Shown here in pieces: positions 33,530 to 42,280 of a stretch of DNA of 64,000 nt. Under the pieces are notes generated by a model, which made no database searches, was not told the origin of the DNA, and saw nothing but the letters and a program-made list of their open reading frames with translations. The DNA is from an uncultured Rubrobacteraceae bacterium. Its GTDB lineage: Bacteria > Actinomycetota > Rubrobacteria > Rubrobacterales > Rubrobacteraceae. Within the stretch, counting starts at the first letter, position 1, and each line of letters begins with the position of its first letter. Made by a program: the position numbers and the translations under genes. The stretch lies in contig CADCVH010000100.1 of the NCBI GenBank assembly GCA_902806085.1, forward strand, positions 1 to 64,000. The letters are read 5' to 3'.

Positions 33530-34597
33530 ATGCGCGACTCTTTTAACATACTATTGCTACCGGGCGACGGCATCGGGCCGGAGGTGATCGGGGCCGCGCG
33601 CGGGGTGATGGACGTAGCGGCGGAGCATTTCGGCGTGAAGCTCTCCTACGAGGAGCGCCTGATCGGGGGTGCGGCCATACGCGACGAAGGCGGCCCCGTC
33701 TCAGACGGGACGCTGGAGGCGGCCGAAGCCTCAGACTCGGTCATGCTCGGGGCGGTAGGCCACCCGGACTTCGACGACGCGCCCGTGAGGCCCGAGGCGG
33801 GCCTGCTCAAGCTCCGCAAGCACCTCGGGGCGTTCGCCAACTTGCGGCCCGTCGCGGCGGTGCCGGCGTTGCTCGGCTCCTCTCCGCTCAAGAAGGAGGT
33901 CGTGGAGGGGGTCGACGTCCTGATCGTGCGCGAGCTTACCGGCGGCGCGTACTTCGGGGAGAAGGAGGAGGGCACCGAAAGGGCGAGCGACCTCTCCGTC
34001 TACACCAGGGAGGAGATCGACCGGGTTGCCCGCGTCGCTTTCGACGCCGCCAAACGCAGGAAGCGCCGCGTGACGAGCGTGGACAAGGCGAACGTCATGG
34101 CGACGGGCCGCCTGTGGCGCCGGGTCGTCACCGAGGTCGCGAAAAGCTACCCCGACGTCGAGCTCGACCACGTGCTGGTGGACGCGGCGGCGATGCACCT
34201 CGTCAGGGAGCCCAGGCGCTTCGACGTGATGCTAACGGAGAACCTGTTCGGGGACATACTCTCCGACGAGGCGGCGATGCTCCCCGGTTCGATGGGGATG
34301 CTCCCGAGCGCGTCGCTTGGGGATCCCGGCTCGCCGGGCATCTTCGAGCCCGTCCACGGCTCCGCCCCGGACATCGCAGGTCTGGGCAAGGCGAACCCCT
34401 ACGCCGCGATCCTCTCGGCGGCGATGATGTTCCGCCACTCCTTGGGACGCCCCGACGTGGCGGAGGCCATCGAGCAGGGCGTCTCCGTGGCGCTTGAGGC
34501 GCACTACCTGACAGCCGATCTTGACGGAAACAAGACCACCGAGCAGGTGGCCCAAGCCGTCGGCCGGTGGGTCGGGGCCGGGGAGGGCGTGGCATGA
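33530..34597 (+). CDS. leuB: 3-Isopropylmalate dehydrogenase
   Basis: 355 residues. ILLLPGDGIGPEVIGAARGVMD, LLKLRKHLGAFANLRPV, VRELTGGAYFGEKEE, TSVDKANVMATGRLWRRVV, and LTENLFGDILSDEAAMLPGSMGMLPSASLG define the bacterial LeuB family. It oxidises and decarboxylates 3-isopropylmalate. AGGAGGATCGG precedes the ATG, and its stop overlaps cimA (ATGA). In organisms with CimA it can also act on the citramalate branch. Confidence 0.95.
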   Translation: MRDSFNILLLPGDGIGPEVIGAARGVMDVAAEHFGVKLSYEERLIGGAAIRDEGGPVSDGTLEAAEASDSVMLGAVGHPDFDDAPVRPEAGLLKLRKHLGAFANLRPVAAVPALLGSSPLKKEVVEGVDVLIVRELTGGAYFGEKEEGTERASDLSVYTREEIDRVARVAFDAAKRRKRRVTSVDKANVMATGRLWRRVVTEVAKSYPDVELDHVLVDAAAMHLVREPRRFDVMLTENLFGDILSDEAAMLPGSMGMLPSASLGDPGSPGIFEPVHGSAPDIAGLGKANPYAAILSAAMMFRHSLGRPDVAEAIEQGVSVALEAHYLTADLDGNKTTEQVAQAVGRWVGAGEGVA

Positions 34598-36153
34598 GCA
34601 TAAGGCTCTTCGACACCACTTTAAGGGACGGCACGCAGCGCGAGGGCGTGAGCCTGACGACGGAGGACAAGATCCGGATAGCCACGGAGCTCGACACTTT
34701 AGGCCTCCACTACATAGAGGCGGGCTTCCCCGCCTCAAACCCAAAGGACCTCGAGTTCTTCGAGAGCTTCGACGCATCGGGGCTAAAGAACGCGAGGCTC
34801 GTGGCCTTCACGCGGGCGCGGCGCCCGAACGGCCGCGCGGACGAAGACCCGGCGGTGACGCTCCTCCCCGCCCTCGCGGCCCCCGTCGCGTGCATCGTCG
34901 CCAAGAGCTGGAAGCTGCACGTCGAGAAGGTCCTCAGGACCTCCCCGGAGGAGAACATCGAGTCCGTCAAGGACACGGTCTCCTACCTCGTCGATGCCGG
35001 AAAAGAGGTCCTCTTCGACGCCGAGCACTTTTTCGACGGCTTCAGGGACGACCCCGACCACGCGCTCGCGGTCCTGCGGGCGGCGGCGGGGGCCGGGGCG
35101 GCGACGCTCGTCCTGTGCGACACCAACGGCGGCACCCTGCCCACGGAGCTCAAGGCGGTAGTTCAGCGGACGGTGCGGGAGTTCCCCGACGTGGAGGTCG
35201 GCATCCACACCCACAACGACGCCGGGTGCGGGGTGGCGAACGCGCTGGCGGCCGTCGAGGCCGGGGCGACACACGTGCAGGGGACGGTGAACGGCGTCGG
35301 GGAGCGGACGGGCAACTGCGACCTCGTGACCACCATAGCCAACCTGCAGCTAAAGATGGGCCTGAACGTCGTGGACGACGAGGGGCTCAAGAGGCTAACC
35401 GGGGTCTCGAACTACGTCTCCGAGCTCATGAACCTGACACCGGACACGCACCGGCCCTACGTCGGGAGGAGCGCCTTCGCCCACAAGGGCGGGCTTCACG
35501 TCGACGGCATCAGCAAGGACCCCGCCACCTACGAGCACGTCGCGCCCGAGGTCGTCGGCAACGTGCGGCGCACGCCCGTCGGAGAGCTCTCCGGCAAGAA
35601 CTCCATAAGGGCAAAGGCCGAGGAGCTTGGGTTGGACGCGGGCGACGCGACCCGGATCCTCTCCGCCATAAAAAGGCGCGAGTACGAGGGCTACCACTAC
35701 GAGGCCGCCGACGCCTCCCTGGCGCTGCTCATCGGGCGTACCGCGGGTGAGGACGCGCCCCTCTTCGAGTTGGAGACGTTCAGGATCATTAGCGAGAAAC
35801 GCGCCGACGGCCTAACGACCACCGAGGCCACGATAAAGCTCTTCGTGAGGGGCCAGAGGGTTATCTCCACCGCCGAGGGCAACGGCCCCGTCAACGCGCT
35901 GGACGGGGCGCTGAGGGAGGCCATAGGCCCCCACTACCCGGAGATCAGCGAGATACACCTCTCAAACTACAAGGTCCGCATCCTCGACGAGCACAGGGCG
36001 ACGGCCGCCACGACCCGCGTCCTCATAGACTCCACGGACGGCAAGCGCGTCTGGGGCGCGGTGGGCGTCGGGGAGAACATCATCGAGGCGAGCTGGCAGG
36101 CGCTGGTGGATGGCCTGGAGTACGGGGTCAACGGGGCGGACAAGAGGGTCTAG
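34594..36153 (+). CDS. cimA: (R)-Citramalate synthase
   Basis: 519 residues. [51 protein letters not shown] is typical of CimA rather than LeuA. VLCDTNGGTLPTEL, VGIHTHNDAGCGVANALAAVEAGATHVQGTVNGVGERTGNCDL, and FAHKGGLHVDGISKDP carry the metal-binding residues. The C-terminal third is a LeuA-type regulatory domain. It condenses pyruvate and acetyl-CoA, giving a threonine-independent route to isoleucine. The start is the ATG that overlaps the leuB stop. Confidence 0.92.
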   Translation: MSIRLFDTTLRDGTQREGVSLTTEDKIRIATELDTLGLHYIEAGFPASNPKDLEFFESFDASGLKNARLVAFTRARRPNGRADEDPAVTLLPALAAPVACIVAKSWKLHVEKVLRTSPEENIESVKDTVSYLVDAGKEVLFDAEHFFDGFRDDPDHALAVLRAAAGAGAATLVLCDTNGGTLPTELKAVVQRTVREFPDVEVGIHTHNDAGCGVANALAAVEAGATHVQGTVNGVGERTGNCDLVTTIANLQLKMGLNVVDDEGLKRLTGVSNYVSELMNLTPDTHRPYVGRSAFAHKGGLHVDGISKDPATYEHVAPEVVGNVRRTPVGELSGKNSIRAKAEELGLDAGDATRILSAIKRREYEGYHYEAADASLALLIGRTAGEDAPLFELETFRIISEKRADGLTTTEATIKLFVRGQRVISTAEGNGPVNALDGALREAIGPHYPEISEIHLSNYKVRILDEHRATAATTRVLIDSTDGKRVWGAVGVGENIIEASWQALVDGLEYGVNGADKRV

Positions 36154-36183
36154 CGCTCCGGCGTCGCGCGTCCTAGGCGCGTC

Positions 36184-37263
36184 CTAGGCGCGTCGCAGGC
36201 CGGCCGTCAGAAGGCAGAGGCTCAGGAGAAGCGCGCCGAGCGCGGCGTATGGCAGGAGCGGGATCCCGCCGGTATCCGGCACCTCCGGGGCGGCCCCCGA
36301 CAGGCAGGCCCTCGAGGCCTCCGCGGATTCGATGCCCGCGCTGTTGCCGTCCGCGGCGCCTTCGCCGAGCACCCCCTCCAGCCGGTTCGGGAAGTCAGTG
36401 AACATGCCGTCGACCCCGAGATCGATCAGCCGCCGCATGTCCGGCTCCTCGAGGAGGGTGTAGGGATGGACGGCCAGGCATCGGGTGTGCGCCGAGCCGA
36501 CGAGCCCGCGGTCCACGTCGTCCATCGAGGGGCCTATCCCGACCGCGTAGCCCCCGGCCGATTCCAGGTCGGCCCGTATTGTCCCGCCCGTCTCCTCGTC
36601 CGAGTAGAGCTGGACCAGCGGCAGCGTGGGGTCCTTGGCGTGGATCTCCTCCAGGCTGGCGGGGACGAAGGATTGGATGAGGACCCGCCAACTCCCGGCG
36701 GCGGGCTCGCCCAGGCCGTACTCGTCCATCAACCGCAGCAGCTCCTCCTCCATCCCGGAGCTGGCGTCGACGCCGGGGTTGCCCGGCGGGGCCTCGGAGC
36801 TGCGGGTCTCGACGTAGTAGTTGGTCCCGGTGCCGTAGCGCCGGAAGACCTCCTCGAGCGTCGGGATCTTTAGCCCCTCGTATTCGTCGCGCGCGTTCTC
36901 GGGGTAGCGTTCGTTGAAGAAGCTGCCCACGTCGCAGGTCTTGACCTGCTCCAGGGTCTTCTCGCCGACGGGACCGGTGCAGTTCTCCGCCGGGCCCCGG
37001 GTGGTGCGGTCCAGGTCCTCGTCGTGCAGGACGACAAGCACGCCGTCGCTGGTCATCCTGAGGTCCTGCTCTATGTAGTCGGCCCCGTTCTCAAGCGCCA
37101 GGTCGTAAGAGGCGATGGTGTGCTCCGGCGCCAGCCCCGCCGTGCCCCGGTGGCCGACGTTCACGACCGGTCCCCCCTCAAGCTCCGCGGCCTGGGCGGC
37201 CCCGGACACGCAGAAGACGGCGAGCAAGCCCGCGAGGACGGCTAGAGCCTTGGTGAGGTGCAT
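36184..37263 (-). CDS. Exported glycerophosphodiester phosphodiesterase with LPXTG-like tail
   Basis: 359 residues. A signal peptide (about 1-25, ending AAQA) precedes a GDPD domain: VVNVGHRGTAGLAPEHTIASYDLALENGADYIEQDLRMTSDGVLVVLHDEDLDRTT contains the catalytic His pair and metal-binding Glu/Asp. TNYYVETR and MFTDFPNRL match later blocks. The C-terminus is VPDTGG, a hydrophobic helix, then LRRA, a sortase-type anchor with a VPDTG motif in place of LPXTG. It would release glycerol phosphate from phosphodiesters at the cell surface. It is paired with the alkaline phosphatase just upstream. Confidence 0.88.
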   Translation of the reverse strand: MHLTKALAVLAGLLAVFCVSGAAQAAELEGGPVVNVGHRGTAGLAPEHTIASYDLALENGADYIEQDLRMTSDGVLVVLHDEDLDRTTRGPAENCTGPVGEKTLEQVKTCDVGSFFNERYPENARDEYEGLKIPTLEEVFRRYGTGTNYYVETRSSEAPPGNPGVDASSGMEEELLRLMDEYGLGEPAAGSWRVLIQSFVPASLEEIHAKDPTLPLVQLYSDEETGGTIRADLESAGGYAVGIGPSMDDVDRGLVGSAHTRCLAVHPYTLLEEPDMRRLIDLGVDGMFTDFPNRLEGVLGEGAADGNSAGIESAEASRACLSGAAPEVPDTGGIPLLPYAALGALLLSLCLLTAGLRRA

Positions 37264-37294
37264 CGCTACCCCCGTTCGCTAGTAGTGTGTCGTC

Positions 37295-38770
37295 CTACCC
37301 GTCTCCGCGCAGGACTCGCCTCGAAACCAGGATCCCCAGGCCACCCAGCGCCCCCGCCAGGACCACGAGCCAGGGCCCGACCGACGGTCCGCCCGTGTCG
37401 GGCATCCGCTGCGCGTCCGCAGAGGCGGACGCCGTGGAGGACGCAGAGGCGGACGTTGTGGAGGTGGCGGGTGCGGAGACGGACGGCGGTGAAGAGCCGA
37501 AGAGGGCGTCGAGCATCGCGTCGTGTATGTGCGTGTTCTCGTAGACGCCGACCAGGTTCTCTCCCCCGGGTCCCATGGCCGTCACCGGCACGTCTTCGGC
37601 CGTGTGGTTGGCGGTGGTCCAGTCGACCAGGAACTTCTTGTCGGAGTTCGCCACCCGCAACGGCCCGTCCTCGGAGGTCCGCCCCTCGCCCGACTCGTTC
37701 GGATAGGCGGGGTCGCTCTGGATCTCGTTGGTGTCCTCAATGGCGAGGCTCCCCGTCTCGTGGTCGGCCGCGACGATCACGAGCGTTTCGGCATCGCTCT
37801 CTGCAAAGGACTTTCCGACCTCTACGGCCTCGTCGAGCTGCCGTCCGGCCTCTATGACGAGCTCCGCGTTGCTCTGGTGGGCCATCTCGTCGATGCCCTC
37901 CTCCTCGACCATGAGGAGGAAGCCGTCGGGGTCCTGCGAGAGGGTATCGATGGCCTTCTGGGTCATTTCGGAGAGGGCGACCTGGGGGTCGTAGACGGCG
38001 CCCTCTCCTTCGGGGTTTTGCTGGAACATCTCCTCGTTGGCGAAGAGCCCGAGGAGGCGTGGCCCGCCCGCGGCCCGAAGCTCGGCGGCGTCCGTCGCGT
38101 ACTCGTAGCCGAGGTCCCGGGCCTTCCGGACGAGGTTGCCCTCCGTGCCGGCGCTCTTCTCCTCGGGGTCCACCTCCGGCTCGTCGGGGTGGGCGCCGGG
38201 GTTGTCCTCGGGATACCAGTAGTCCTCGCCGCCGCCCAGGATCACCTCGGGTTTGCTCTCTTCGAGGTACTGGCGGGCGATCTCGCTCTGCTCGTCCCGG
38301 TCGGCGACGTGGGAGCCGAACGAGGCGGGGGTCGCGTCGGTTATCTGGCTGTTGCTGACCAGCCCCGTCGCCTTCCCGGCCCTCTCGGCCCGCTCGAGCA
38401 CGGTCGGGACCGGGTTTTCTTCCGCGTCTATGCCGACGGCGCCGTTGAAGGTCTTGACCCCGCTGGCTATGGCCGTTCCTCCGGCGGCGGAGTCGGTGAC
38501 GAACGCCTCGGGATCCAGGGGGCTGGTCCCTGACCTTCCGGCGTACGGCATCGCGTCCATGGCGAGCTGGCCCTCGGTTCCGACGGTCGCGTAACGGATG
38601 AGGTCGCGCTGGGAGGTACCCATCCCATCCCCTATAAAGATTATGACGTTCTTCGCCCGCCCGTCCGCCGACCCGGCCTCCTGGGCCTCCCCCGCCCCCG
38701 CCGGCGCCAGGGCCGTGATCAGCGCGAACAACATCGCCGCAACGCATTTGCCACGCACCGTGGTAGGCAC
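37295..38770 (-). CDS. Exported alkaline phosphatase with LPXTG-like tail
   Basis: About 491 residues. After a signal peptide, KNVIIFIGDGMGTSQRDLIRYATVG and FVTDSAAGGTAIASGVKTFNGAVGID carry the metal-binding Asp and catalytic Ser of the PhoA superfamily; VEEEGIDEMAHQSN and IVAADHETGS carry further metal ligands. The C-terminus has a low-complexity Ser/Ala/Thr linker, then MPDTGG, a hydrophobic helix and basic RRVLRGDG, a sortase-type signal. I prefer GTG 38770 because AGGAGG is seven bases upstream; the ATG at 38776 is too close to it. It probably works with the GDPD enzyme in phosphate scavenging. Confidence 0.88.
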   Translation of the reverse strand: MPTTVRGKCVAAMLFALITALAPAGAGEAQEAGSADGRAKNVIIFIGDGMGTSQRDLIRYATVGTEGQLAMDAMPYAGRSGTSPLDPEAFVTDSAAGGTAIASGVKTFNGAVGIDAEENPVPTVLERAERAGKATGLVSNSQITDATPASFGSHVADRDEQSEIARQYLEESKPEVILGGGEDYWYPEDNPGAHPDEPEVDPEEKSAGTEGNLVRKARDLGYEYATDAAELRAAGGPRLLGLFANEEMFQQNPEGEGAVYDPQVALSEMTQKAIDTLSQDPDGFLLMVEEEGIDEMAHQSNAELVIEAGRQLDEAVEVGKSFAESDAETLVIVAADHETGSLAIEDTNEIQSDPAYPNESGEGRTSEDGPLRVANSDKKFLVDWTTANHTAEDVPVTAMGPGGENLVGVYENTHIHDAMLDALFGSSPPSVSAPATSTTSASASSTASASADAQRMPDTGGPSVGPWLVVLAGALGGLGILVSRRVLRGDG

Positions 38771-38905
38771 AGCCATCCCTCCTCTACCCCTGGACAACCG
38801 TAAGTATGGACGCCCCAAGGATCAGGCGCAATCGGGCCCGCCTCCTCGTCGCGGTGCCCGACGGGCGAGAAGGTTGGTGTTGACCCGGATGGGGGCAGCT
38901 TTCCT

Positions 38906-39247
38906 CTAATCGAAGAGGCCGGGTTGGAGCCCGCCGTCCCTCCGGAACGAGGCCGTGGACAGTTCCGGGAAGCGCCCGCGTTCGATCCCGGCCCGCCGGC
39001 AGGCCACGCCGAAGAGCCGCGACACGTGCTCCGCGTAGACGCCCCCGCCCTTCATGCGCGACCCGAAGTCGCTGTTCGTGGCGATGATGGAGCGGGAGTG
39101 GTCGCGCAGGTAGACGGTCTCGGGGCGGGGTTCGTCCCCGGTCTCGGCGGGGTCCGGCTCCGCCCCGATCTTCTCGAAACGGTTCTTCGGGTTGGCCGCG
39201 GCGCCCCGGCCGACGATGCCCGGGCGGGGCTTATCCCCGCCTTTCAT
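38906..39247 (-). pseudogene. Internally deleted radical SAM protein (PA0069/Rv2578c-like) remnant
   Basis: 113 residues in one open frame. Residues of about 12-60 (GRGAAANPKNRFEKIGAEPDP, VYLRDHSRSIIATNSD) match the N-terminus of PA0069/Rv2578c-family radical SAM proteins. Residue 61 onward (FGSRMKGGGVYAEHVSRLF, CRRAGIERGRFPELSTASF, GLFD) matches their extreme C-terminus. The intervening core of roughly 250 residues, including the CxxxCxxC iron-sulfur motif, is absent, so catalysis is impossible. The frame is intact across the junction. It lies three bases after the YjbR gene. A retained small protein cannot be excluded. Confidence 0.65.
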
Positions 39248-39250
39248 CGG

Positions 39251-39622
39251 CTACCGGGCACCCTTCAGGGCCTCCCTGTCGGATCTCTTGAGGCTCCCGA
39301 AGACGATGTCGTAGGAGGTGTCCAGGAGATCGATCGCCTCGTCATCCGGCACGGTTCCGTCGCAGGTGAGGGTGTTCCAGTAGCGTTTGTCGAAGTAACG
39401 GGCCGGTCGGACGGACGGGTACTGGCCGCGCAGAAGAACGGTAAGTTCCGGGTCGGCTTTGAGCGTGATCTTCACCGGCGGCTCCTCGACGTGCAGGACC
39501 GCGAAGATCTTGCCGCGGACCTCGAAGACCCGGTGCTCTTCGCCGAAGGGGAAGCCCGAGGTGGAGCCCGGCTTCGACCCGCAGCGGTCTTCCAGGTACT
39601 CCCGGGAGGGCCGTTCTTCCAA
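39251..39622 (-). CDS. MmcQ/YjbR family protein
   Basis: 123 residues. GSKPGSTSGFPFGEEHRVFEVRGKIFAVLHVEEPPVKITLKADPELTVLLRGQYPSVRPARYFDKRYWNTLTCDGTVPDDEAIDLLDTSYDIVFGSL follows the YjbR pattern (FG..H.VFKV.GK.FA, L..Y...RPA.Y..KR.W). The family has a CyaY-like fold with proposed DNA binding, but function is not established. It precedes the radical SAM remnant on the same strand. Confidence 0.85.
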   Translation of the reverse strand: MEERPSREYLEDRCGSKPGSTSGFPFGEEHRVFEVRGKIFAVLHVEEPPVKITLKADPELTVLLRGQYPSVRPARYFDKRYWNTLTCDGTVPDDEAIDLLDTSYDIVFGSLKRSDREALKGAR

Positions 39623-39742
39623 GAGGAGGCTCGCTTTCGTCGGTTGGATGGCTCGAAGTTAAGTCTAACGACCGACCGCGTCCCTCCAACTGGCCGTTTT
39701 CGGATACGGGGCGCCGGAAAGCGGTAGGATATTAGGCCGGAG

Positions 39743-42157
39743 TTGAAACGGACCAGGAGATCGCGGCCAGAGGCCGCGGGGAGGTTCGGCGAGGATGGGT
39801 CCGCACGCACAGAGCACCGCTTGCGCTGGGGCAAGGACCGCGCCTGCCTCCCTTTCGGGCCGGGGCCGTTCGCTGTGAGGCGGGCCGTCAGGCCGGCGGT
39901 GTTCTCCACTTTCGTGGTGCTGTTCGTTTTCGTGAGCCTGTTGCCGGTGGCGTGGGTCTTCAAGACGAACGCCGTGGGCAGGATCGTGAGCCCCGGGGAG
40001 CTCTTCGCCCCGCCGCCCGGGGTGTTCGCGAACGGCTTCTCGCTGCTGCCCTACGTCTCTATCCTCTACGATCTGGACTTCCTGCGGCCCCTGGCGAACG
40101 GGGTCATAACGGCCGCGACGACGGCGGTGGCGTGCTTTTTGATCGGCTCGATGGCAGCCTACGCCATCGCCCGGCGCGGGTTTCGGCCCGGCAACACCGT
40201 CCTTACGCTGGTCCTCGCGATGGGCTTTCTGCCCCCGCTCGCGGCCGTGGCGCCGCCGCTGGTCCGGTCGGCGGTCCTCGAGGTCTCGAACAGCCGCCTG
40301 GCGATGCTCTTTCCGGACCTCCTCGTCGCCCTGCCGCTCGCCATCTGGTTTCTCGTGGCGTATTTCAGGGAGCTTCCGGCGGAGCTCGGGGAGGCGGCCA
40401 GGGCGGACGGGAACGGGCCGGGGACCTTCTGGCGCGTCGTGCTGCCGGTGGCGACCCCCGGCGTGCTTACCACGGCCGTGCTCACGTTCGTGTTCGCCTG
40501 GAACCAGTACCTCTTCGCCCGGAACCCGGCCTTCGAGGAGAAGCTGCGGCCCGTGGCGGCGGTCCTCCCGGAGCTGCCCAACGACCTCCTGCCCGCGATC
40601 TCCGTCCTCGTCACCCTGCCGCTGGTGGCGCTCGTGCTGGGCTACCAGCGCCTCGCGGTGACGGGCTCCCCCTCCGTCGTGGACGGGGGAGTTGGCCTCC
40701 GCCCGGGGGGCCGGGCGAAGGTGCGCGCCAGGCGGGTCGCGCCCGGTGTCGCCACGGCCGTGCTGCTGCTCGCCCAGAGCTGGGCGCTGTTGCTGTTCCT
40801 GCGCCACGGGTGGGACGCGCTCGCCTTCCAGTTCCCCCTCAACTACGGGGAGGGGCCGCTGCTCGACCAGGCCGCGAGGCTCGCGGGATTCGAGAACGTC
40901 TACCCGGGCCCCCTCGGGGAGGCACCTTACACCATCTCCAACTATCCGCCGTTCTACCTGCTGGTTCAGGCCCCGTTCGTGTGGCTCTTCGGGCCGGAGT
41001 TCTGGTACGGGCGCCTGATCTCGCTGCTGAGCGTCGGCGCCACCGCCCTCTTCGTCGCCCTGACCCTCTACACGCTCACGAAGGACCGCATCGCCGCCCT
41101 GGCCGCCGGCCTGACCTTCCCGGCGATCCCCTACGTCCTGCGCTGGTCCTCCCTCGGCCGGGTGGACCTCCTCGGCCTCGCCCTCTCGTGGGCCGGGCTC
41201 TTCGCGGTGGTGCGGTGGCCGGAGAGGCGCAGGACCATGGTCGTCGCGGCCCTCCTGTTCGTCGCGGCCGTCTCGACGCGCCAGACCTACGTGCTCGCGG
41301 CCCCGCTCACGGCGTTCGTGTGGCTCCTGGTGCAGGGACACCGCCGCCGGGCGCTGGAGCTCGCAGGGGTCTCCTGCGGCGTGGGCCTCGCCTCGTTCCT
41401 CGCCCTGAACGTCGCCACCGACGGCGGGTTCTTTCTCCACACCGTCACCGCCAACATAAACGAGTTCCGGTGGGAGCGGGTCAGCTTCAACGCCTTGGGC
41501 GCCCTTCTCGCCTGCCCGCTGCTCCTGCTCGGGGGCCTCGCGTTCTTGTGGAAGGCGCCGCGGGACCGGGCGTGGTGGCTCGTGGGGCCCTACCTGGCCC
41601 TCAGCGTTCCCTCCGCCCTGCTCGTCGGCAAGGTCGGCTCCGACGTCAACTACCTGCTCGAGCTCTCGGCCGCGCTCTGCCTGGCGACCGGCGCCCTCGT
41701 GGCCTGGCAGCGCGAACGCCCGCGCCTGAGGGCGTTGCTGATCTCCTTGCTCGCCGTCCAGGTGCTCGCGCTCGCCCAGTCCTCGCTCGTCCCCTCGGGC
41801 CTGCAGGACTACGTCGTCGATGGGGAGCGGGAGGTCGCCCAGCTATCCAGGATCGTCGCCGAGGCCGACGGGCCGGTCCTGACGGACGAGTACATGGGCC
41901 TCCTTCCCCTCAACGGCAAGCGCATCCACCTCCAGCCCTTCGAGATGACCCAGCTCTCCCGCGACGGCTCCTGGAACCAGGACCGCGCTGTAAGGTCCAT
42001 CCGCCAGGAGAGGTACTCCGTCATCATGATGTGGGAGCCACCCTTCGCCAGGGACATAAAGCAAGACCGCTGGACCGACGAGATGATCGGCGCGGTCGAG
42101 GCCAACTACGAACCCGAAGAGCGTCTCGCGGACATGGTAGTGTACCGGCCGGAATGA
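39743..42157 (+). CDS. MalG-type ABC permease fused to a GT-C membrane glycosyltransferase
   Basis: One open frame of 804 residues. Residues of about 45-315 form a complete carbohydrate ABC permease of the MalG type: LLPVAWVFKTN, ANGVITAATTAVACFLIGSMAAYAIARRGF, and the EAA loop EAARADGNGPGTFWRVVLPVATPGV near residues 215-235. From about 330 the sequence becomes an ArnT/GT39-like polytopic glycosyltransferase: FPLNYGEGPLLDQAARLA, SNYPPFYLLVQAPFVWLFG, GRVDLLGLALSWAGLFA, TRQTYVLAAPL, then a soluble C-terminal tail. No stop or frameshift separates the two. No partner permease, ATPase or binding protein is nearby. TTG 39743 is assumed; GTG 39875 would also keep all helices. Confidence 0.75.
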   Translation: MKRTRRSRPEAAGRFGEDGSARTEHRLRWGKDRACLPFGPGPFAVRRAVRPAVFSTFVVLFVFVSLLPVAWVFKTNAVGRIVSPGELFAPPPGVFANGFSLLPYVSILYDLDFLRPLANGVITAATTAVACFLIGSMAAYAIARRGFRPGNTVLTLVLAMGFLPPLAAVAPPLVRSAVLEVSNSRLAMLFPDLLVALPLAIWFLVAYFRELPAELGEAARADGNGPGTFWRVVLPVATPGVLTTAVLTFVFAWNQYLFARNPAFEEKLRPVAAVLPELPNDLLPAISVLVTLPLVALVLGYQRLAVTGSPSVVDGGVGLRPGGRAKVRARRVAPGVATAVLLLAQSWALLLFLRHGWDALAFQFPLNYGEGPLLDQAARLAGFENVYPGPLGEAPYTISNYPPFYLLVQAPFVWLFGPEFWYGRLISLLSVGATALFVALTLYTLTKDRIAALAAGLTFPAIPYVLRWSSLGRVDLLGLALSWAGLFAVVRWPERRRTMVVAALLFVAAVSTRQTYVLAAPLTAFVWLLVQGHRRRALELAGVSCGVGLASFLALNVATDGGFFLHTVTANINEFRWERVSFNALGALLACPLLLLGGLAFLWKAPRDRAWWLVGPYLALSVPSALLVGKVGSDVNYLLELSAALCLATGALVAWQRERPRLRALLISLLAVQVLALAQSSLVPSGLQDYVVDGEREVAQLSRIVAEADGPVLTDEYMGLLPLNGKRIHLQPFEMTQLSRDGSWNQDRAVRSIRQERYSVIMMWEPPFARDIKQDRWTDEMIGAVEANYEPEERLADMVVYRPE

Positions 42158-42280
42158 GGTTTTGAGGTTCTAGGTCCTAGGTTCAAGGTTTTGGGCTTCG
42201 GGATGCGAGGCTTACGCCCGTATTCGAGGCTCTGGCTGTTGGCCTGCCGGGATAGCGGTTCGCGGAAACCTCAGAACCTA
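42156..42280. repeat. GAGGTTTTGAGGTTC repeat between convergent genes
   Basis: GAGGTTTTGAGGTTC at 42156-42170 is identical to 23384-23398. TAGGTTCAAGGTTTTGGG follows from 42179, and an inverted unit, AAACCTCAGAACCTA, lies at 42266-42280. The two ends could pair into a long hairpin, so the element may act as the shared terminator. No gene is supported between 42158 and 42277. Confidence 0.6.

Noticed and set aside
36154-36200. Tandem GCGCGTCCTAG repeat after cimA
   Set aside because: Only two short copies between convergent gene ends; too little to call a repeat family.
39665-41440. 591-codon minus-strand frame opposite the permease-glycosyltransferase fusion
   Set aside because: It is rich in Arg, Glu, Gly and Pro with no domain, the usual antisense shadow of a GC-rich gene.
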